DNA of 64,000 nt from contig JASJDP010000003.1 in NCBI GenBank assembly GCA_030065095.1, positions 42,858-106,857 of the forward strand, given 5' to 3'. Positions 26,464 to 34,885 of this stretch are shown here, one piece after another (position 1 is the stretch's first letter; the number at the start of each line of letters is the position of its first letter). Source of the stretch: Rhodobacter sp. (GTDB taxonomy: Bacteria; Pseudomonadota; Alphaproteobacteria; Rhodobacterales; Rhodobacteraceae). The notes under the pieces were generated by a model. It was not told where the DNA came from and did no database searches. It saw only the letters and a list, made by a program, of their open reading frames with translations. Position numbers and translations under genes: made by a program.

Positions 26464-26732
26464 TCGCTGCGCTCTTTTTCTGTCGCGTCGGGCTCGGATC
26501 GGGTGAGGTTCCGCGACATCCAGGCAGCGGCGACGATCAGCCCTGCCCAGACGGCGAAGATATACAGCCCTCCAAAGCCGGTGCTTGCAGGCTGGTCAGG
26601 ATCTGGCACCCAAAGCAGCGGAAACAACAGCAACAGCGCGCCTATCACCGGCAAAAGCCGCGCGGCATCGGCCAGGCGCCGGCGCCGGTAGGTGCGGCGC
26701 TCCAGAAAGACCGTGCGCGGCGGGCGGCTCAT
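26460..26732 (-). CDS. Small two-helix membrane protein in signalling operon
   Basis: A 90-residue protein with a basic N-terminus (RRTYRRRRLADAARLL), two predicted helices (LPVIGALLLLFPLLWV and LYIFAVWAGLIVAAAWM) and a charged tail RNLTRSEPDATEKERSE. It overlaps the response-regulator stop and the kinase start by 4 bases each, so the three genes are strictly coupled. Small DUF485-like membrane subunits accompany acetate permeases of the SLC5 family; by analogy this may assist the symporter domain of the kinase. Function unproven. Confidence 0.75.
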   Translation of the reverse strand: MSRPPRTVFLERRTYRRRRLADAARLLPVIGALLLLFPLLWVPDPDQPASTGFGGLYIFAVWAGLIVAAAWMSRNLTRSEPDATEKERSE

Positions 26733-27097
26733 GGCCCGGCAAGCTGGCGCACGCTTTCCAGAACCTCGGCGTTGGAAAACGGCTTGGTCATGAACCGGTT
26801 GGCGCCGTAACGCTCGGCCAGTTCCCGGTCACGCTTTTGCCCGCGCGCCGTCAGCATCAGGACCGGCAGGGCTTCGGTCGCCGGATCGGCGCGCAGGTCC
26901 TGCAGAATGTCCAGCCCCGAGCGGTTCGGCAGCATCACGTCGAGGATCACCAGATCGGGGCCGCGCCGGGCGATTTCGGCCATCGCCGTCTTGCCGTCGG
27001 CGTGGGAATCCACCGTCCAGCCGTCCCGCGACAGGATGAAACTGATCGCCTGGATGATGTTCGGTTCGTCCTCGATCAGCAGGACACGCTTGCCCAT
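26729..27097 (-). CDS. Receiver-only response regulator
   Basis: A 122-residue CheY-like protein. Phospho-acceptor Asp53 in LVILDVMLP, acidic pocket in LLIEDEP (residues 7-12), and Lys105 in FMTKPFS. There is no output domain, unlike the LuxR-type CrbR or NtrC-type CbrB partners of known SLC5 kinases. The frame stays open to 27211 but MGKRVLLIEDEP at 27097 is the natural start. First gene of the operon. It may act by protein contact, or relay phosphate to another output protein. Confidence 0.92.
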   Translation of the reverse strand: MGKRVLLIEDEPNIIQAISFILSRDGWTVDSHADGKTAMAEIARRGPDLVILDVMLPNRSGLDILQDLRADPATEALPVLMLTARGQKRDRELAERYGANRFMTKPFSNAEVLESVRQLAGP

Positions 27098-27649
27098 TGG
27101 CCGATCTCTCCCCCTGATACGCCTTGACCGGCTGTTGTTGCCGGGAACTATCGCCGATGCCCCGCCCCCTGTCAAAACTGGATCCGCGGGTGCGCATATG
27201 ATCCAAAGCACGTGACGTCGGACATATGCAGCAGGCCACCGGGATTCTGCTTGGATAGCAATATGTCGGCGGCGCCATGGTGGACTTTTCTTCCACGGAG
27301 GATGTTTGGACGATCATTGGATCATGCGCGGCACGGAATCGATGCGCCAGCAGGGCGACATCCTGGGCAGGATGCATCCGAACGCCAAGGGGCATCTGGC
27401 AATCCGGGATCGGTTGGTCGACTGCATCCTTGGCGGCCATTGCATCTCGACGGTCCAATTCTTCCGAGAGCGCCAATAGCCCCGCACCGCGCGTGCCTTT
27501 AACCTGCGTTGTCGACAATCGATTGGACGCCGCACCGCAACGCGGACGATGGCGTCCTGTCAGATGGGCCGCGATGTCGGCGGGTTGCGCCTTTGGCCGG
27601 GGAAGGATTGGTTGTCTCCGCAAAACGAATGCGTCGGAAGGGTCTCGCA
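27098..27649. other. Intergenic region without a recognisable gene
   Basis: The 550 bases between the response regulator and the nuclease-family gene hold a divergent promoter region and no gene I can support. Open frames cross it on both strands (for example 27314-27535 minus), but they have no ribosome-binding site, no family resemblance and a mixed composition. No repeat or clear operator was seen. Confidence 0.6.
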
Positions 27650-28450
27650 ATGATCGTGATGTGTCTGAACGGATGGGGCGGGAAACTCCACGAGCCGCTG
27701 ACGGCCTATCTGTCGTCGGTCCGCCCGGACGTTCTGTGTCTGCAAGAAGTGGTGCACAGCCCGGAAACGGACCGGGCCTGGCTGACATATCGCGACGGCG
27801 ATCACGTGCTGCCGCAACGGGTCAACTTCTTCCAGGACGTATCGGCGGCACTGCCCGACCATGTGGCGATCTTCTGCCCGGCTGCGCGCGGGACGCTTTG
27901 GGACGGCGACGCGCCGGTGCCGTCGGAGTGGGGACTTGCGACCTTCGTTCGCAAATCCCTGCCGGTCATCGCCCAGGCACAGGGATTCGTTCACAAGTCG
28001 TTTTCGCCCCATGGCTATGGCGACCACCCCAGGTCGCGCGCTGCCCATGCGATCCGGATATTCGACTATGCGGCCGACCGGCCCGTCTGCATCACGCATA
28101 TGCATGGGTTGCGCGATCTACGGGGCAAGATGGATACGCCCGAACGGTCGGAACAGGCCAGGCGGCTGGCGGCGCTTTCGGCGCAGGTGTCCGAAACGGG
28201 GGATCTGCAGGTAATTTGCGGCGATTTCAACGTGGAACCCGGCAGCGAAACGCTGTCGGTCCTGAAACAGGGCGGCTTCGCCGAACTCGTAACGGCCGGC
28301 GGCCAAGCGGGGACAAGGACCTCGCATTACCAAAGGCCGGGTCGCTACGCCGACTATATGCTGATCAACCGCCTGGACGCGGTCCGGCGGTTCGAGGTGG
28401 TCCGTGACCCCGAGGTTTCGGATCATTGTCCGCTGGTGCTTGAAATCTAG
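27650..28450 (+). CDS. Endonuclease/exonuclease/phosphatase family protein
   Basis: A 266-residue metal-dependent phosphoesterase of the EEP fold. Visible: MCLNGWGG at the first strand, the metal-binding Glu in VLCLQEVVHS, THMHGL, the catalytic GDFNVEPGS motif, and the terminal VSDHCPLVLEI with the catalytic His. ATG 27650 has a GGAAGGG box 8 bases upstream; the frame itself opens much earlier without one. Substrate may be nucleic acid, a sugar phosphate or a lipid; family members are diverse. Nothing adjacent narrows the role. Confidence 0.88.
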   Translation: MIVMCLNGWGGKLHEPLTAYLSSVRPDVLCLQEVVHSPETDRAWLTYRDGDHVLPQRVNFFQDVSAALPDHVAIFCPAARGTLWDGDAPVPSEWGLATFVRKSLPVIAQAQGFVHKSFSPHGYGDHPRSRAAHAIRIFDYAADRPVCITHMHGLRDLRGKMDTPERSEQARRLAALSAQVSETGDLQVICGDFNVEPGSETLSVLKQGGFAELVTAGGQAGTRTSHYQRPGRYADYMLINRLDAVRRFEVVRDPEVSDHCPLVLEI

Positions 28451-28505
28451 GATAGAGTTCTGTTGACGGGTTTTGGCATTGAGCACACATTGCTGAGTCA
28501 GAGAT

Positions 28506-28690
28506 AAGCCGCGCCATCGCCGGCCCGCGGGGAGGCGAACCGCACCTCTGAACGGCTCGTTTTATCCCGGCAAAGTCCGAACGACATCAATCCGATACGC
28601 AGCCTCGGCAAATCGCCTCCCCTCCGGGGCGGGTCGGCGATGGCGCGGCGGCCTTCGGCCTTGATTCCGCGCCAGAAGCCTGGTTGCGAA
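28506..28690 (-). repeat. Dispersed palindromic-end repeat, copy C (inverted)
   Basis: Same orientation as copy B. Ends CGCCATCGCCGGCCCGC (28512-28528) and GCGGGTCGGCGATGGCG (28629-28645) match with one mismatch. The core is conserved on the minus strand (GTCGTTCGGACTTTGC, GGGATAAA, CGAGCCGTTC). It lies between two convergent genes, the EEP protein (end 28450) and the HlyD adaptor (end 28772), and occupies most of the 321-base gap. Confidence 0.85.
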
Positions 28691-28771
28691 TGGCAACTTC
28701 AGACCAAAATTGCCACCCCACCCAGCGGACAGGGGCAGCCCCGCCGCCGGAACGGTCCGGTGCGGTGCGGC

Positions 28772-30028
28772 CTATCCGGGCTCTTGCGTGCTCACCGGCA
28801 AGCCGTCGGCCATCGAGGATTGGCCCGATGTCACCAGCAGACGACCGTCCGCACCCGGAAGCCGGACAACGGCCTCCCGCGTCCCGCGCGAGACGACCTC
28901 TGCCTCGACCGCGACGAGGCGTTGCGTTGCCTCGTCGACCAGAAACACGGTGTTCTCGCCAAGAATGGCGCTGTTCGGGACGGTATAGGTCCCCTCGACC
29001 CTGTCCTGCGTCACCTGCACCTCGACCGCCTCGTTCAGGAACAGATCCGGTGCACATGTCGGATCGACATCGACCGTGGCCTCGACGAACTGGTTTTCTA
29101 GATCGGCCTCGGTATCGATGCGGGTGATGGTGCCGTCGCACATCTCGCCATTGACGCGCGTGACGACGACCGCGGCTCCAACCGCCACCCTGGCGGGCTC
29201 CGGTGCGGACAGCCGGCTGATCAGAAAGAACACGTCCACGGCCTTCTGGTCGGGCACATAGATCTGCCCGGCAAGCTCGCCCTCCTGAACGCAGTCGCCG
29301 ACATTCTCGTCGAAACCGACAAGGATGCCGTCGAATGGTGCCGTCAGCGACGTATCCGCCAGATTGATTTCTGCCGTCTGCCTCTCGAGCTTGCCGATCT
29401 CCAAAGCGATCTCGGCCCGCTTTACCGCGGCTTCGGCGTTGGCGATGGCTTCCTTTGCGCGCTCAGCGGCGAACTTGGCGTCCATGAAGCGGCGCTCGAC
29501 CGCATCCATGGTGGTTTCGTTGATCAGCCCGCGGCCCAGCATCGTGCTGTTGCGTTCGAATTCCTCGGCGACGAAATCGAGCTCTTCGTTGCGCCGCCGG
29601 TCGTCCGCACGCGCGGCCGCCAGCGCAAGCTGGCGTTCTTCGACAGTCGCGGCCAGATCCAGAATCCGGGCCTCTGCCGTTTTCAATGCCAATCGGGTGC
29701 GCTGGTCGTCCAGCTTGACAAGTACCTGTCCCGACCGGGCCTTGCGCGCGCGTTCGGCGTCTTCCGACACGGCGACGATGCACCCGCGCGCCTGATAGGA
29801 CAGTCCGGACATCTTGCTGGCGCTGACGGTGCCGAAATACGTGTCCGCCCCGGTGGCTGCAGGCGTAAGGCGTTGGGTTTCCACCGGCACGGCCTGCTCT
29901 TGCGCAACCGGCAACCCAGGGATTGCCGACAAACCAAGTGCCAACAGGCCGACCGCCGCGGCACCCCGGAGGGAGCGATGGCCGTGCCAGTGGGCATGCC
30001 GATTGCCGGCGCCGGTATTCCGCATCAT
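28772..30028 (-). CDS. HlyD/RND-type periplasmic adaptor protein (orphan)
   Basis: A 418-residue periplasmic membrane-fusion protein. A signal segment (AAAVGLLALGLSAIPGLPVA, about residues 23-42) is followed by a beta domain, a long coiled-coil hairpin (about 115-220: AARADDRRRNEELDFVAEEF to KRAEIALEIGKLERQ), the lipoyl-like return TSLTAPFDGILVGFDENVGDCVQEG and a beta-barrel. GAGGAG precedes the double ATG start. Partner RND pump and outer-membrane channel genes are absent from both sides, so it must work with proteins encoded elsewhere or has an alternative export role. Confidence 0.88.
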   Translation of the reverse strand: MMRNTGAGNRHAHWHGHRSLRGAAAVGLLALGLSAIPGLPVAQEQAVPVETQRLTPAATGADTYFGTVSASKMSGLSYQARGCIVAVSEDAERARKARSGQVLVKLDDQRTRLALKTAEARILDLAATVEERQLALAAARADDRRRNEELDFVAEEFERNSTMLGRGLINETTMDAVERRFMDAKFAAERAKEAIANAEAAVKRAEIALEIGKLERQTAEINLADTSLTAPFDGILVGFDENVGDCVQEGELAGQIYVPDQKAVDVFFLISRLSAPEPARVAVGAAVVVTRVNGEMCDGTITRIDTEADLENQFVEATVDVDPTCAPDLFLNEAVEVQVTQDRVEGTYTVPNSAILGENTVFLVDEATQRLVAVEAEVVSRGTREAVVRLPGADGRLLVTSGQSSMADGLPVSTQEPG

Positions 30029-30291
30029 CCCGTCTCCTCATCTCGCGGCAGCGCATCACCGCGCCGCGTCGCAACCTGGCCTATCGTTCCCGCCGGTCGA
30101 CTTTCCGGCGTCCGGACGTTGGAGAGAATCGCCCCCGCGACGCCATTTTGCTGAATTCACGCCAGAATTCCACCGCCGCCACCGTAAGCCCGGAGACACG
30201 TGCTGCCAGCGCAAGGCCTTGTCGTGGATCAAGGCGACGGGGCGACGCGGCGGTACACTGGTTTGGCAGATGACTTCGAAAGGCCGCCTGC

Positions 30292-30732
30292 ATGAGCACG
30301 TTATTTCCCTATGCAAATATCCTTGCAGGCACACTGGTGCTGATCGTCGGGTTCGGGTTTCATTTCTGCGGCCAGTTGATTTCGGTCGTGAACTACGACT
30401 ACGCCTGTCGACTTGGCCTGCAAGAGAAGGATCTGCCACCGGATTACTTCCCCTACGAGTACGGCACGGCGATGGCAGACGTCCTGCTGGGCTGGACATA
30501 TGGGCTGGCCGCGCTGGGGCTGTACTTAGGGGCATCCTGGGGCTACGGCCTCGCGTTTCTGCCCGGCTCGGTTCTGCTTTATCACAGTCTCAACGCCTGG
30601 TTCTGGGAAGCCGCACGCCGCCGCGACGGCAAGGGGCTTTGGACGAACCGGTTCCGCAACATCTGGTGCGGGGCGAATTTCCTGACCGGCCTGCTGACAT
30701 TGGCGGTGGCCTGGTCCGGGACCGCCGCGTGA
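30292..30732 (+). CDS. Small integral membrane protein (paralogue 1)
   Basis: A 146-residue protein with about four helices: ILAGTLVLIVGFGFHFCGQLI, the TYGLAALGLYLGASWGYGLAFL region, and FLTGLLTLAVAW. It shares a pattern with the next protein at 30788: a Tyr-Phe..Gly..Ala-Asp loop, then LGLYLGASWGYGLAF against LGMLAGAKWGFLLAL, then a Y..L/A.FW/Y segment and a basic loop. The pair probably arose by duplication and may form a heteromer. Divergent from the HlyD gene; no function known. Confidence 0.75.
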   Translation: MSTLFPYANILAGTLVLIVGFGFHFCGQLISVVNYDYACRLGLQEKDLPPDYFPYEYGTAMADVLLGWTYGLAALGLYLGASWGYGLAFLPGSVLLYHSLNAWFWEAARRRDGKGLWTNRFRNIWCGANFLTGLLTLAVAWSGTAA

Positions 30733-30787
30733 CATGCCGACCCGCGTCCATGCCGGCCCGCACACCGGACCCTGACGGAGGAACGCG

Positions 30788-31225
30788 ATGCACGTTACAT
30801 TCTGGACCTGGATCATCGCAGGTACCGGCCTGCTCCTGTCTCTGTTGCTCGGCAGCTTCCAGCTTGCCGCCCTGCTCCGCCCGCACAGCCGCTGGACCAT
30901 CGAAAACGTCTATGGCGGCTCCCCCGAGGGTACCGATCCGAAGGCCTATTTCGCCTTCAACCAGGGCGCGGCGCTCGCCGACCCGATTTTCTGGCTGCCG
31001 CTTCAGATCGCCGCCAGTCTCGGCATGCTCGCCGGTGCCAAATGGGGCTTTCTGCTGGCGCTGATCGCGTCCACGCCGTTCTGGTACAGCGCGATCTGGT
31101 TCTATGTTTGGGACCGCGACATGGGATTTCGCCGCAAAACCCTGTATTATTGGGTCGTCATCTGGGGCCTTTGGCCCGCCTTCGGCATGATCGAGGGGGT
31201 GTACTGCTTCGTCCGTCTGCTTTGA
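30788..31225 (+). CDS. Small integral membrane protein (paralogue 2)
   Basis: A 145-residue membrane protein with about four helices (WTWIIAGTGLLLSLLLGSF, PIFWLPLQIAASLGMLAGA, FLLALIASTPFWYSAIWFYV, TLYYWVVIWGLWPAFGMIEG). GGAGGAACGCG precedes ATG 30788. Related to the upstream gene, 55 bases away, and likely cotranscribed with it. Conserved features such as DPKAYFAFNQGAALADPIFW may mark a binding loop. No assignment possible beyond family-like membrane protein. Confidence 0.75.
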   Translation: MHVTFWTWIIAGTGLLLSLLLGSFQLAALLRPHSRWTIENVYGGSPEGTDPKAYFAFNQGAALADPIFWLPLQIAASLGMLAGAKWGFLLALIASTPFWYSAIWFYVWDRDMGFRRKTLYYWVVIWGLWPAFGMIEGVYCFVRLL

Positions 31226-31362
31226 CCGCCGAAGGCGCGCCGCAATTGTCTGACATTCCCCTTGACTGACCGCACGCTTCGGCCAAACACTTGGCGCCAT
31301 GGCGCACCGCCGCAGCGCGAACCAAGACCCATAACAAGAACAGATTTCCCAGGGAGGAACCC

Positions 31363-32763
31363 ATGAACCTTAGACCAGACCCGACTTTCTACCCTTCGCC
31401 GAAGATCGCCATGGAGGCCCCGGCCGAAACGCTGGCCTTCACGCTGATGCTCAGCCCCGACGGCTCGCAGCCCGACGGGTTGGCGGTGGTCAATGTCGAT
31501 CCGGCCTCGGACAGCTACGGCAAGATCGTCGCCTCGCTGTTGATGCCCAACAAGGGCGACGAGTTTCATCACTTCGGCTGGAATGCCTGTTCTTCGGCGC
31601 TGAGCCCACTGACCGGCCACGCGTTTCTGGAACGCCGCTACCTGATCGTCCCGGGCATCCGGTCCAGCCGCATCTACGTCATCGACGTCAAGGACCCACT
31701 GGACCCGAAAATGCATAAGATCATCGAACCCGAAGAGGTCTTTGCCAAGACCGGGTATTCGCGCCCCCACACGATCCATTGCGGACCCGAGGGCATCTAT
31801 GTCTCGACCCTCGGCGGCGGCGGCGAGGATGGCACCGACGGGCCGCCGGGCATTTTCATCATGGATTGCGAGACCTTCGATATCCTGGGCCGGTACGAAA
31901 TGGACCGCGGCAACCAGGACAAGCACTATGATTTCTGGTGGAACCTGCCGCGCGACTACATGGTCAGCAGCGAATGGGGCCTGCCGCCACAGTTCGAAAA
32001 CGGAATCGTGCCCGAAGATCTGCTGTCGAACAAATACGGCCATACGATCCATTTCTGGGATCTTCGCGCCCGCACGGTCACCAAATCGATCGATCTGGGC
32101 GAGAATCACCAGATGGCGCTCGAGATCCGGCCGGCGCACGACCCGGTCAAGGAATACGGCTTTTGCGGCGTGGTGGTCGACACCACCAATCTGCAGGGCG
32201 CGATCTTCACCTGGTGGCGCGACGAAAACGGCGAGTGGCAGGCCAAGAAAACCATCACCATCGATCCGCAGCCTGCCGATCCGGACGATCTGCCCGAATT
32301 GCTGAAAGGGTTCGGCGCCGTCCCGCCGCTGGTCACCGATATCGACCTGAGCCTTGACGACAAATATCTCTACGTCGCCTGCTGGGGCCAGGGCGAGATG
32401 CATCAGTACGACGTCTCGGATCCGATGAATCCGGTGCTGGCCGGCAAGGTCGAGATCGGCGGCATCGTCAAGAAGACCAAGCACCCCAACGGCAAGGAGT
32501 TCGGCTACGGGCCGCAGATGGTCGAGATCAGCCGCGACGGCAAGCGCGTCTACTGGACCAATTCGCTCTACTCGACCTGGGACGACCAGTTCTATCCCGG
32601 CGACCGTGGTGCCGCGATGGTCATGGCGAAGGTCGGTGAAAACGGCGGGCTCGAACTCGATCCCGATTTCTGGGTCGAATTTCCCGACGGCTACCGCAGC
32701 CACCAGATCCGGCTCGAGGGCGGCGACTGTTCCACCGACAGTTTCTGCTACCCCTCGGTCTAA
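31363..32763 (+). CDS. Selenium-binding protein/methanethiol oxidase (SBP56/MtoX family)
   Basis: A 466-residue homologue of human SELENBP1 and bacterial methanethiol oxidase, which converts methanethiol to formaldehyde, hydrogen sulfide and hydrogen peroxide. The signature EFHHFGWNACSS (His69, His70, Cys76) matches the family's DELHHSGWNTCSS region. Further conserved histidines that could bind copper are in SRPHTIHCG and KYGHTIHFWDL, with SSEWG between them. No export signal is seen, so it appears cytoplasmic. AGGGAGGA precedes ATG 31363. It is followed 3 bases later by a membrane-protein gene, which suggests a functional pair. Whether the enzyme really uses methanethiol is inferred. Confidence 0.92.
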   Translation: MNLRPDPTFYPSPKIAMEAPAETLAFTLMLSPDGSQPDGLAVVNVDPASDSYGKIVASLLMPNKGDEFHHFGWNACSSALSPLTGHAFLERRYLIVPGIRSSRIYVIDVKDPLDPKMHKIIEPEEVFAKTGYSRPHTIHCGPEGIYVSTLGGGGEDGTDGPPGIFIMDCETFDILGRYEMDRGNQDKHYDFWWNLPRDYMVSSEWGLPPQFENGIVPEDLLSNKYGHTIHFWDLRARTVTKSIDLGENHQMALEIRPAHDPVKEYGFCGVVVDTTNLQGAIFTWWRDENGEWQAKKTITIDPQPADPDDLPELLKGFGAVPPLVTDIDLSLDDKYLYVACWGQGEMHQYDVSDPMNPVLAGKVEIGGIVKKTKHPNGKEFGYGPQMVEISRDGKRVYWTNSLYSTWDDQFYPGDRGAAMVMAKVGENGGLELDPDFWVEFPDGYRSHQIRLEGGDCSTDSFCYPSV

Positions 32764-32766
32764 GTC

Positions 32767-33429
32767 TTGGACGAGTTGCTGACGACGGCGGCGGGCCTCT
32801 GGCTCGCCGTTGTCGCCTCTGGCCTCTATCACGGCGTCAATCCCGGCATGGGCTGGCCGCTGGCGGTGTCGGCGGCGCTGTTCGAAGGACAGCGCGCGGC
32901 CTTGTGGCGGGCCTTGGCGGCCCTGGGTGCAGGGCATCTGGCGGCGATGCTGGCGATCCTGCTGCCCTTTGCGGCGATGTATGTGCTGATCGACTATCAG
33001 ATCGAGATTCGCATCGGCGCGGCGCTGGTCGTGATCGCCATGGGGGTCTATCTGGCCGTCAACCGCCGCCACCCGCGATTTCTGTCGCGCGTCAAGCCCA
33101 CGCGCCTGGCGCTCTGGTCGTTTCTGGCGGCGCTGGCCCATGGCGCGGCCCTGATGCTGGTGCCGATCTATCTGGGGCTGTGCAAGCTTGACGAACTGGA
33201 CATGGGCCATCGCGCCGCCGCCGACCTGATGGGCCAGAACGCCGGGATCGCGCTGGCGGTGGCGCTGCTGCACACGGCGGCCATGGTCGCCGGGGGCGGA
33301 GCGGTGGCATTTGCGGTGCACCACTATCTAGGCCTGAAGTTCCTGTCGAAGAGCTGGTTCAACCTCGATCTGGTCTGGGCGCTCAGCCTGATCGCGGTCG
33401 GGGCGATTGCGCTCTGGACCGCGCTTTGA
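32767..33429 (+). CDS. Polytopic membrane protein coupled to the methanethiol oxidase gene
   Basis: A 220-residue protein with about six helices and histidines placed in or next to them: His22 (YHGVNPGMGWP), His57 (GAGHLAAM), His125 (LAHGAALM), His169 (LLHTAAMV) and His185/186. The first motif resembles the H-x4-PG or HxxxD patterns of NicO/HupE-type metal permeases, but no exact match is claimed. It starts with TTG, 3 bases after the previous stop. It could supply the copper needed by the oxidase, or handle a sulfur product. Convergent with the sulfatase gene. Confidence 0.75.
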   Translation: MDELLTTAAGLWLAVVASGLYHGVNPGMGWPLAVSAALFEGQRAALWRALAALGAGHLAAMLAILLPFAAMYVLIDYQIEIRIGAALVVIAMGVYLAVNRRHPRFLSRVKPTRLALWSFLAALAHGAALMLVPIYLGLCKLDELDMGHRAAADLMGQNAGIALAVALLHTAAMVAGGGAVAFAVHHYLGLKFLSKSWFNLDLVWALSLIAVGAIALWTAL

Positions 33430-33437
33430 GGCCGGAG

Positions 33438-33461
33438 CCAAAAGTTTTCGAAAACCTTTGG
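33438..33461. terminator. Bidirectional palindrome between convergent genes
   Basis: A 24-base palindrome, CCAAAAGTTTTC then GAAAACCTTTGG, 11 of 12 pairs complementary, lying 8 bases after the membrane-protein stop and 26 before the sulfatase stop. Its A/T-rich stem ends and place between two convergent genes fit a two-way terminator. Confidence 0.6.
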
Positions 33462-33487
33462 CAAGGATCTTCGAGACTCCTTTTCGC

Positions 33488-34885
33488 TCACGCGGGGGCA
33501 GGCGTGTGATTGAAGGCTGCCGCCGCAAGGCACGCCGCGCGTCCACCCAAAGCGGCGATCCGTTCGGCCTGATCGGCAAAGCATCGGGCGTTGACCTCTG
33601 CCGGATCGCAGATCGCCCGCAAACGTTCCATCCCTTCCGCGCAGACAGGCGGCCGGTCGGACGCAATGTCCCGTAATTCGTGGGGATCTTCCGCAAGATC
33701 GAAGAGCTGTGGCGGAAATCCCTGGTAGTGGACAAGTTTCCAGCGATCCCAGCGGACCATGAACGCCCCCGTCGTCGAACCGCCGTCGTGGTATTCGCTG
33801 AGGATAACCCGATCCGGATCGTCCGGTGCGCCGGCCAGCGCCGCCAGCGGGCGTCCCGGCAAATCCCCGGACGGAAGTGCGGCCAGATCGCGGGCCGTGG
33901 CCGCAATGTCCAGAAGCGACGCGCCGGTGCGGCAGACCTGGCCCTTTGGCGCCCCGGGACCAGACAGGATCATCGGCACGCCGGCGCTGGCCTCGTACAT
34001 CACCTGCTTGGTCCAGAGGCCATGATCGCCGAGCATCTCGCCGTGGTCCGAAACGTAAAGGACCAGCGTGTCCCCGGCCTGACCCGACGCCTCCAGCGCG
34101 GCCAGTACCCGGCCGACACAGTTGTCCATGAACGAAACCAGCCCGAAATAGGCCGTCTTGGCCGTCCGCATCCGCGTTTCATCGAAATAGCGGTCATAGT
34201 CGAAAAAGCCCGCAAGGTTCTGCAACTCGTCATGCGCCGGCACCTCGCGCCACCCCACAGGCAGCGGCATATCGGCGGGATCGTAAAGCGCGGCGAAACG
34301 CTCGGGCGCGACCAGGGGATAGTGTGGCGAGACCAGCGAAACGAAGGCAGCCCAGGGCTGCGCCTGGCGCTCCGGCGCCGCAAGCCAGGCCACGGCGGCA
34401 TCGGTGATGGCGCGGTCGTAGTCGGTGTAGCTCGACGCGCCGGTACCGACATCCGCCGCCAGTTCGGCGGCGGCGGGATAATCGGGCAACGCGTCGCGGA
34501 TCAGCCCCACCGTCCAACCATCGCCCATCACATGCATCGGCAGGATCTCTTCGCTAAACCCGTTATCGTCGGCGGGGGACCGGAAATGCAGCTTGCCGAT
34601 CGAGGCCGTGCGCCAGCCCGCATCGCGCAGATCGTGCATCCAGGACCGCCGCGCGCCGTCGTAAGGGGTCGCGCTGTCCCAATACCGGATGCGGTGCACG
34701 TGGTCGCCGCAGGCCACCGCCGCGCGGGCCGGGACGCACATGGGCGACGGCGTGTAGGCATTGGTGAACAAGGTGCCGCGCGCGGCAAGGGCATCAAGAT
34801 GTGGCGTCTGCACCTGCGGATGCCCGATGCAGCCGATGGCGTCGCGGCGATGCTCGTCGGATATCAGGATCAGAAGATTTGTCAT
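33488..34885 (-). CDS. Sulfatase (formylglycine-dependent, CxPAR motif)
   Basis: A 465-residue alkaline-phosphatase-superfamily sulfatase. The formylglycine site is Cys50 in SPMCVPARAAVACG, so the motif is C-x-P-A-R rather than C-x-P-S-R; the Cys and Arg required by the maturing enzyme are intact. Metal-binding residues are seen in LILISDEHRRDA and YVSDHGEMLGDHGLW. Choline-sulfatase-like in overall order, but substrate is not certain. The start is ATG 34885; it overlaps the ScfR gene by 4 bases, so the two are one unit. No anaerobic or FGE-type maturase is in the window. Confidence 0.9.
   Translation of the reverse strand: MTNLLILISDEHRRDAIGCIGHPQVQTPHLDALAARGTLFTNAYTPSPMCVPARAAVACGDHVHRIRYWDSATPYDGARRSWMHDLRDAGWRTASIGKLHFRSPADDNGFSEEILPMHVMGDGWTVGLIRDALPDYPAAAELAADVGTGASSYTDYDRAITDAAVAWLAAPERQAQPWAAFVSLVSPHYPLVAPERFAALYDPADMPLPVGWREVPAHDELQNLAGFFDYDRYFDETRMRTAKTAYFGLVSFMDNCVGRVLAALEASGQAGDTLVLYVSDHGEMLGDHGLWTKQVMYEASAGVPMILSGPGAPKGQVCRTGASLLDIAATARDLAALPSGDLPGRPLAALAGAPDDPDRVILSEYHDGGSTTGAFMVRWDRWKLVHYQGFPPQLFDLAEDPHELRDIASDRPPVCAEGMERLRAICDPAEVNARCFADQAERIAALGGRAACLAAAAFNHTPAPA

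Noticed and set aside
27098..27649. Possible decayed gene in the 550-base gap beside the response regulator
   Set aside because: Open frames exist on both strands but none has a start signal or recognisable motif, so no gene or pseudogene is claimed.
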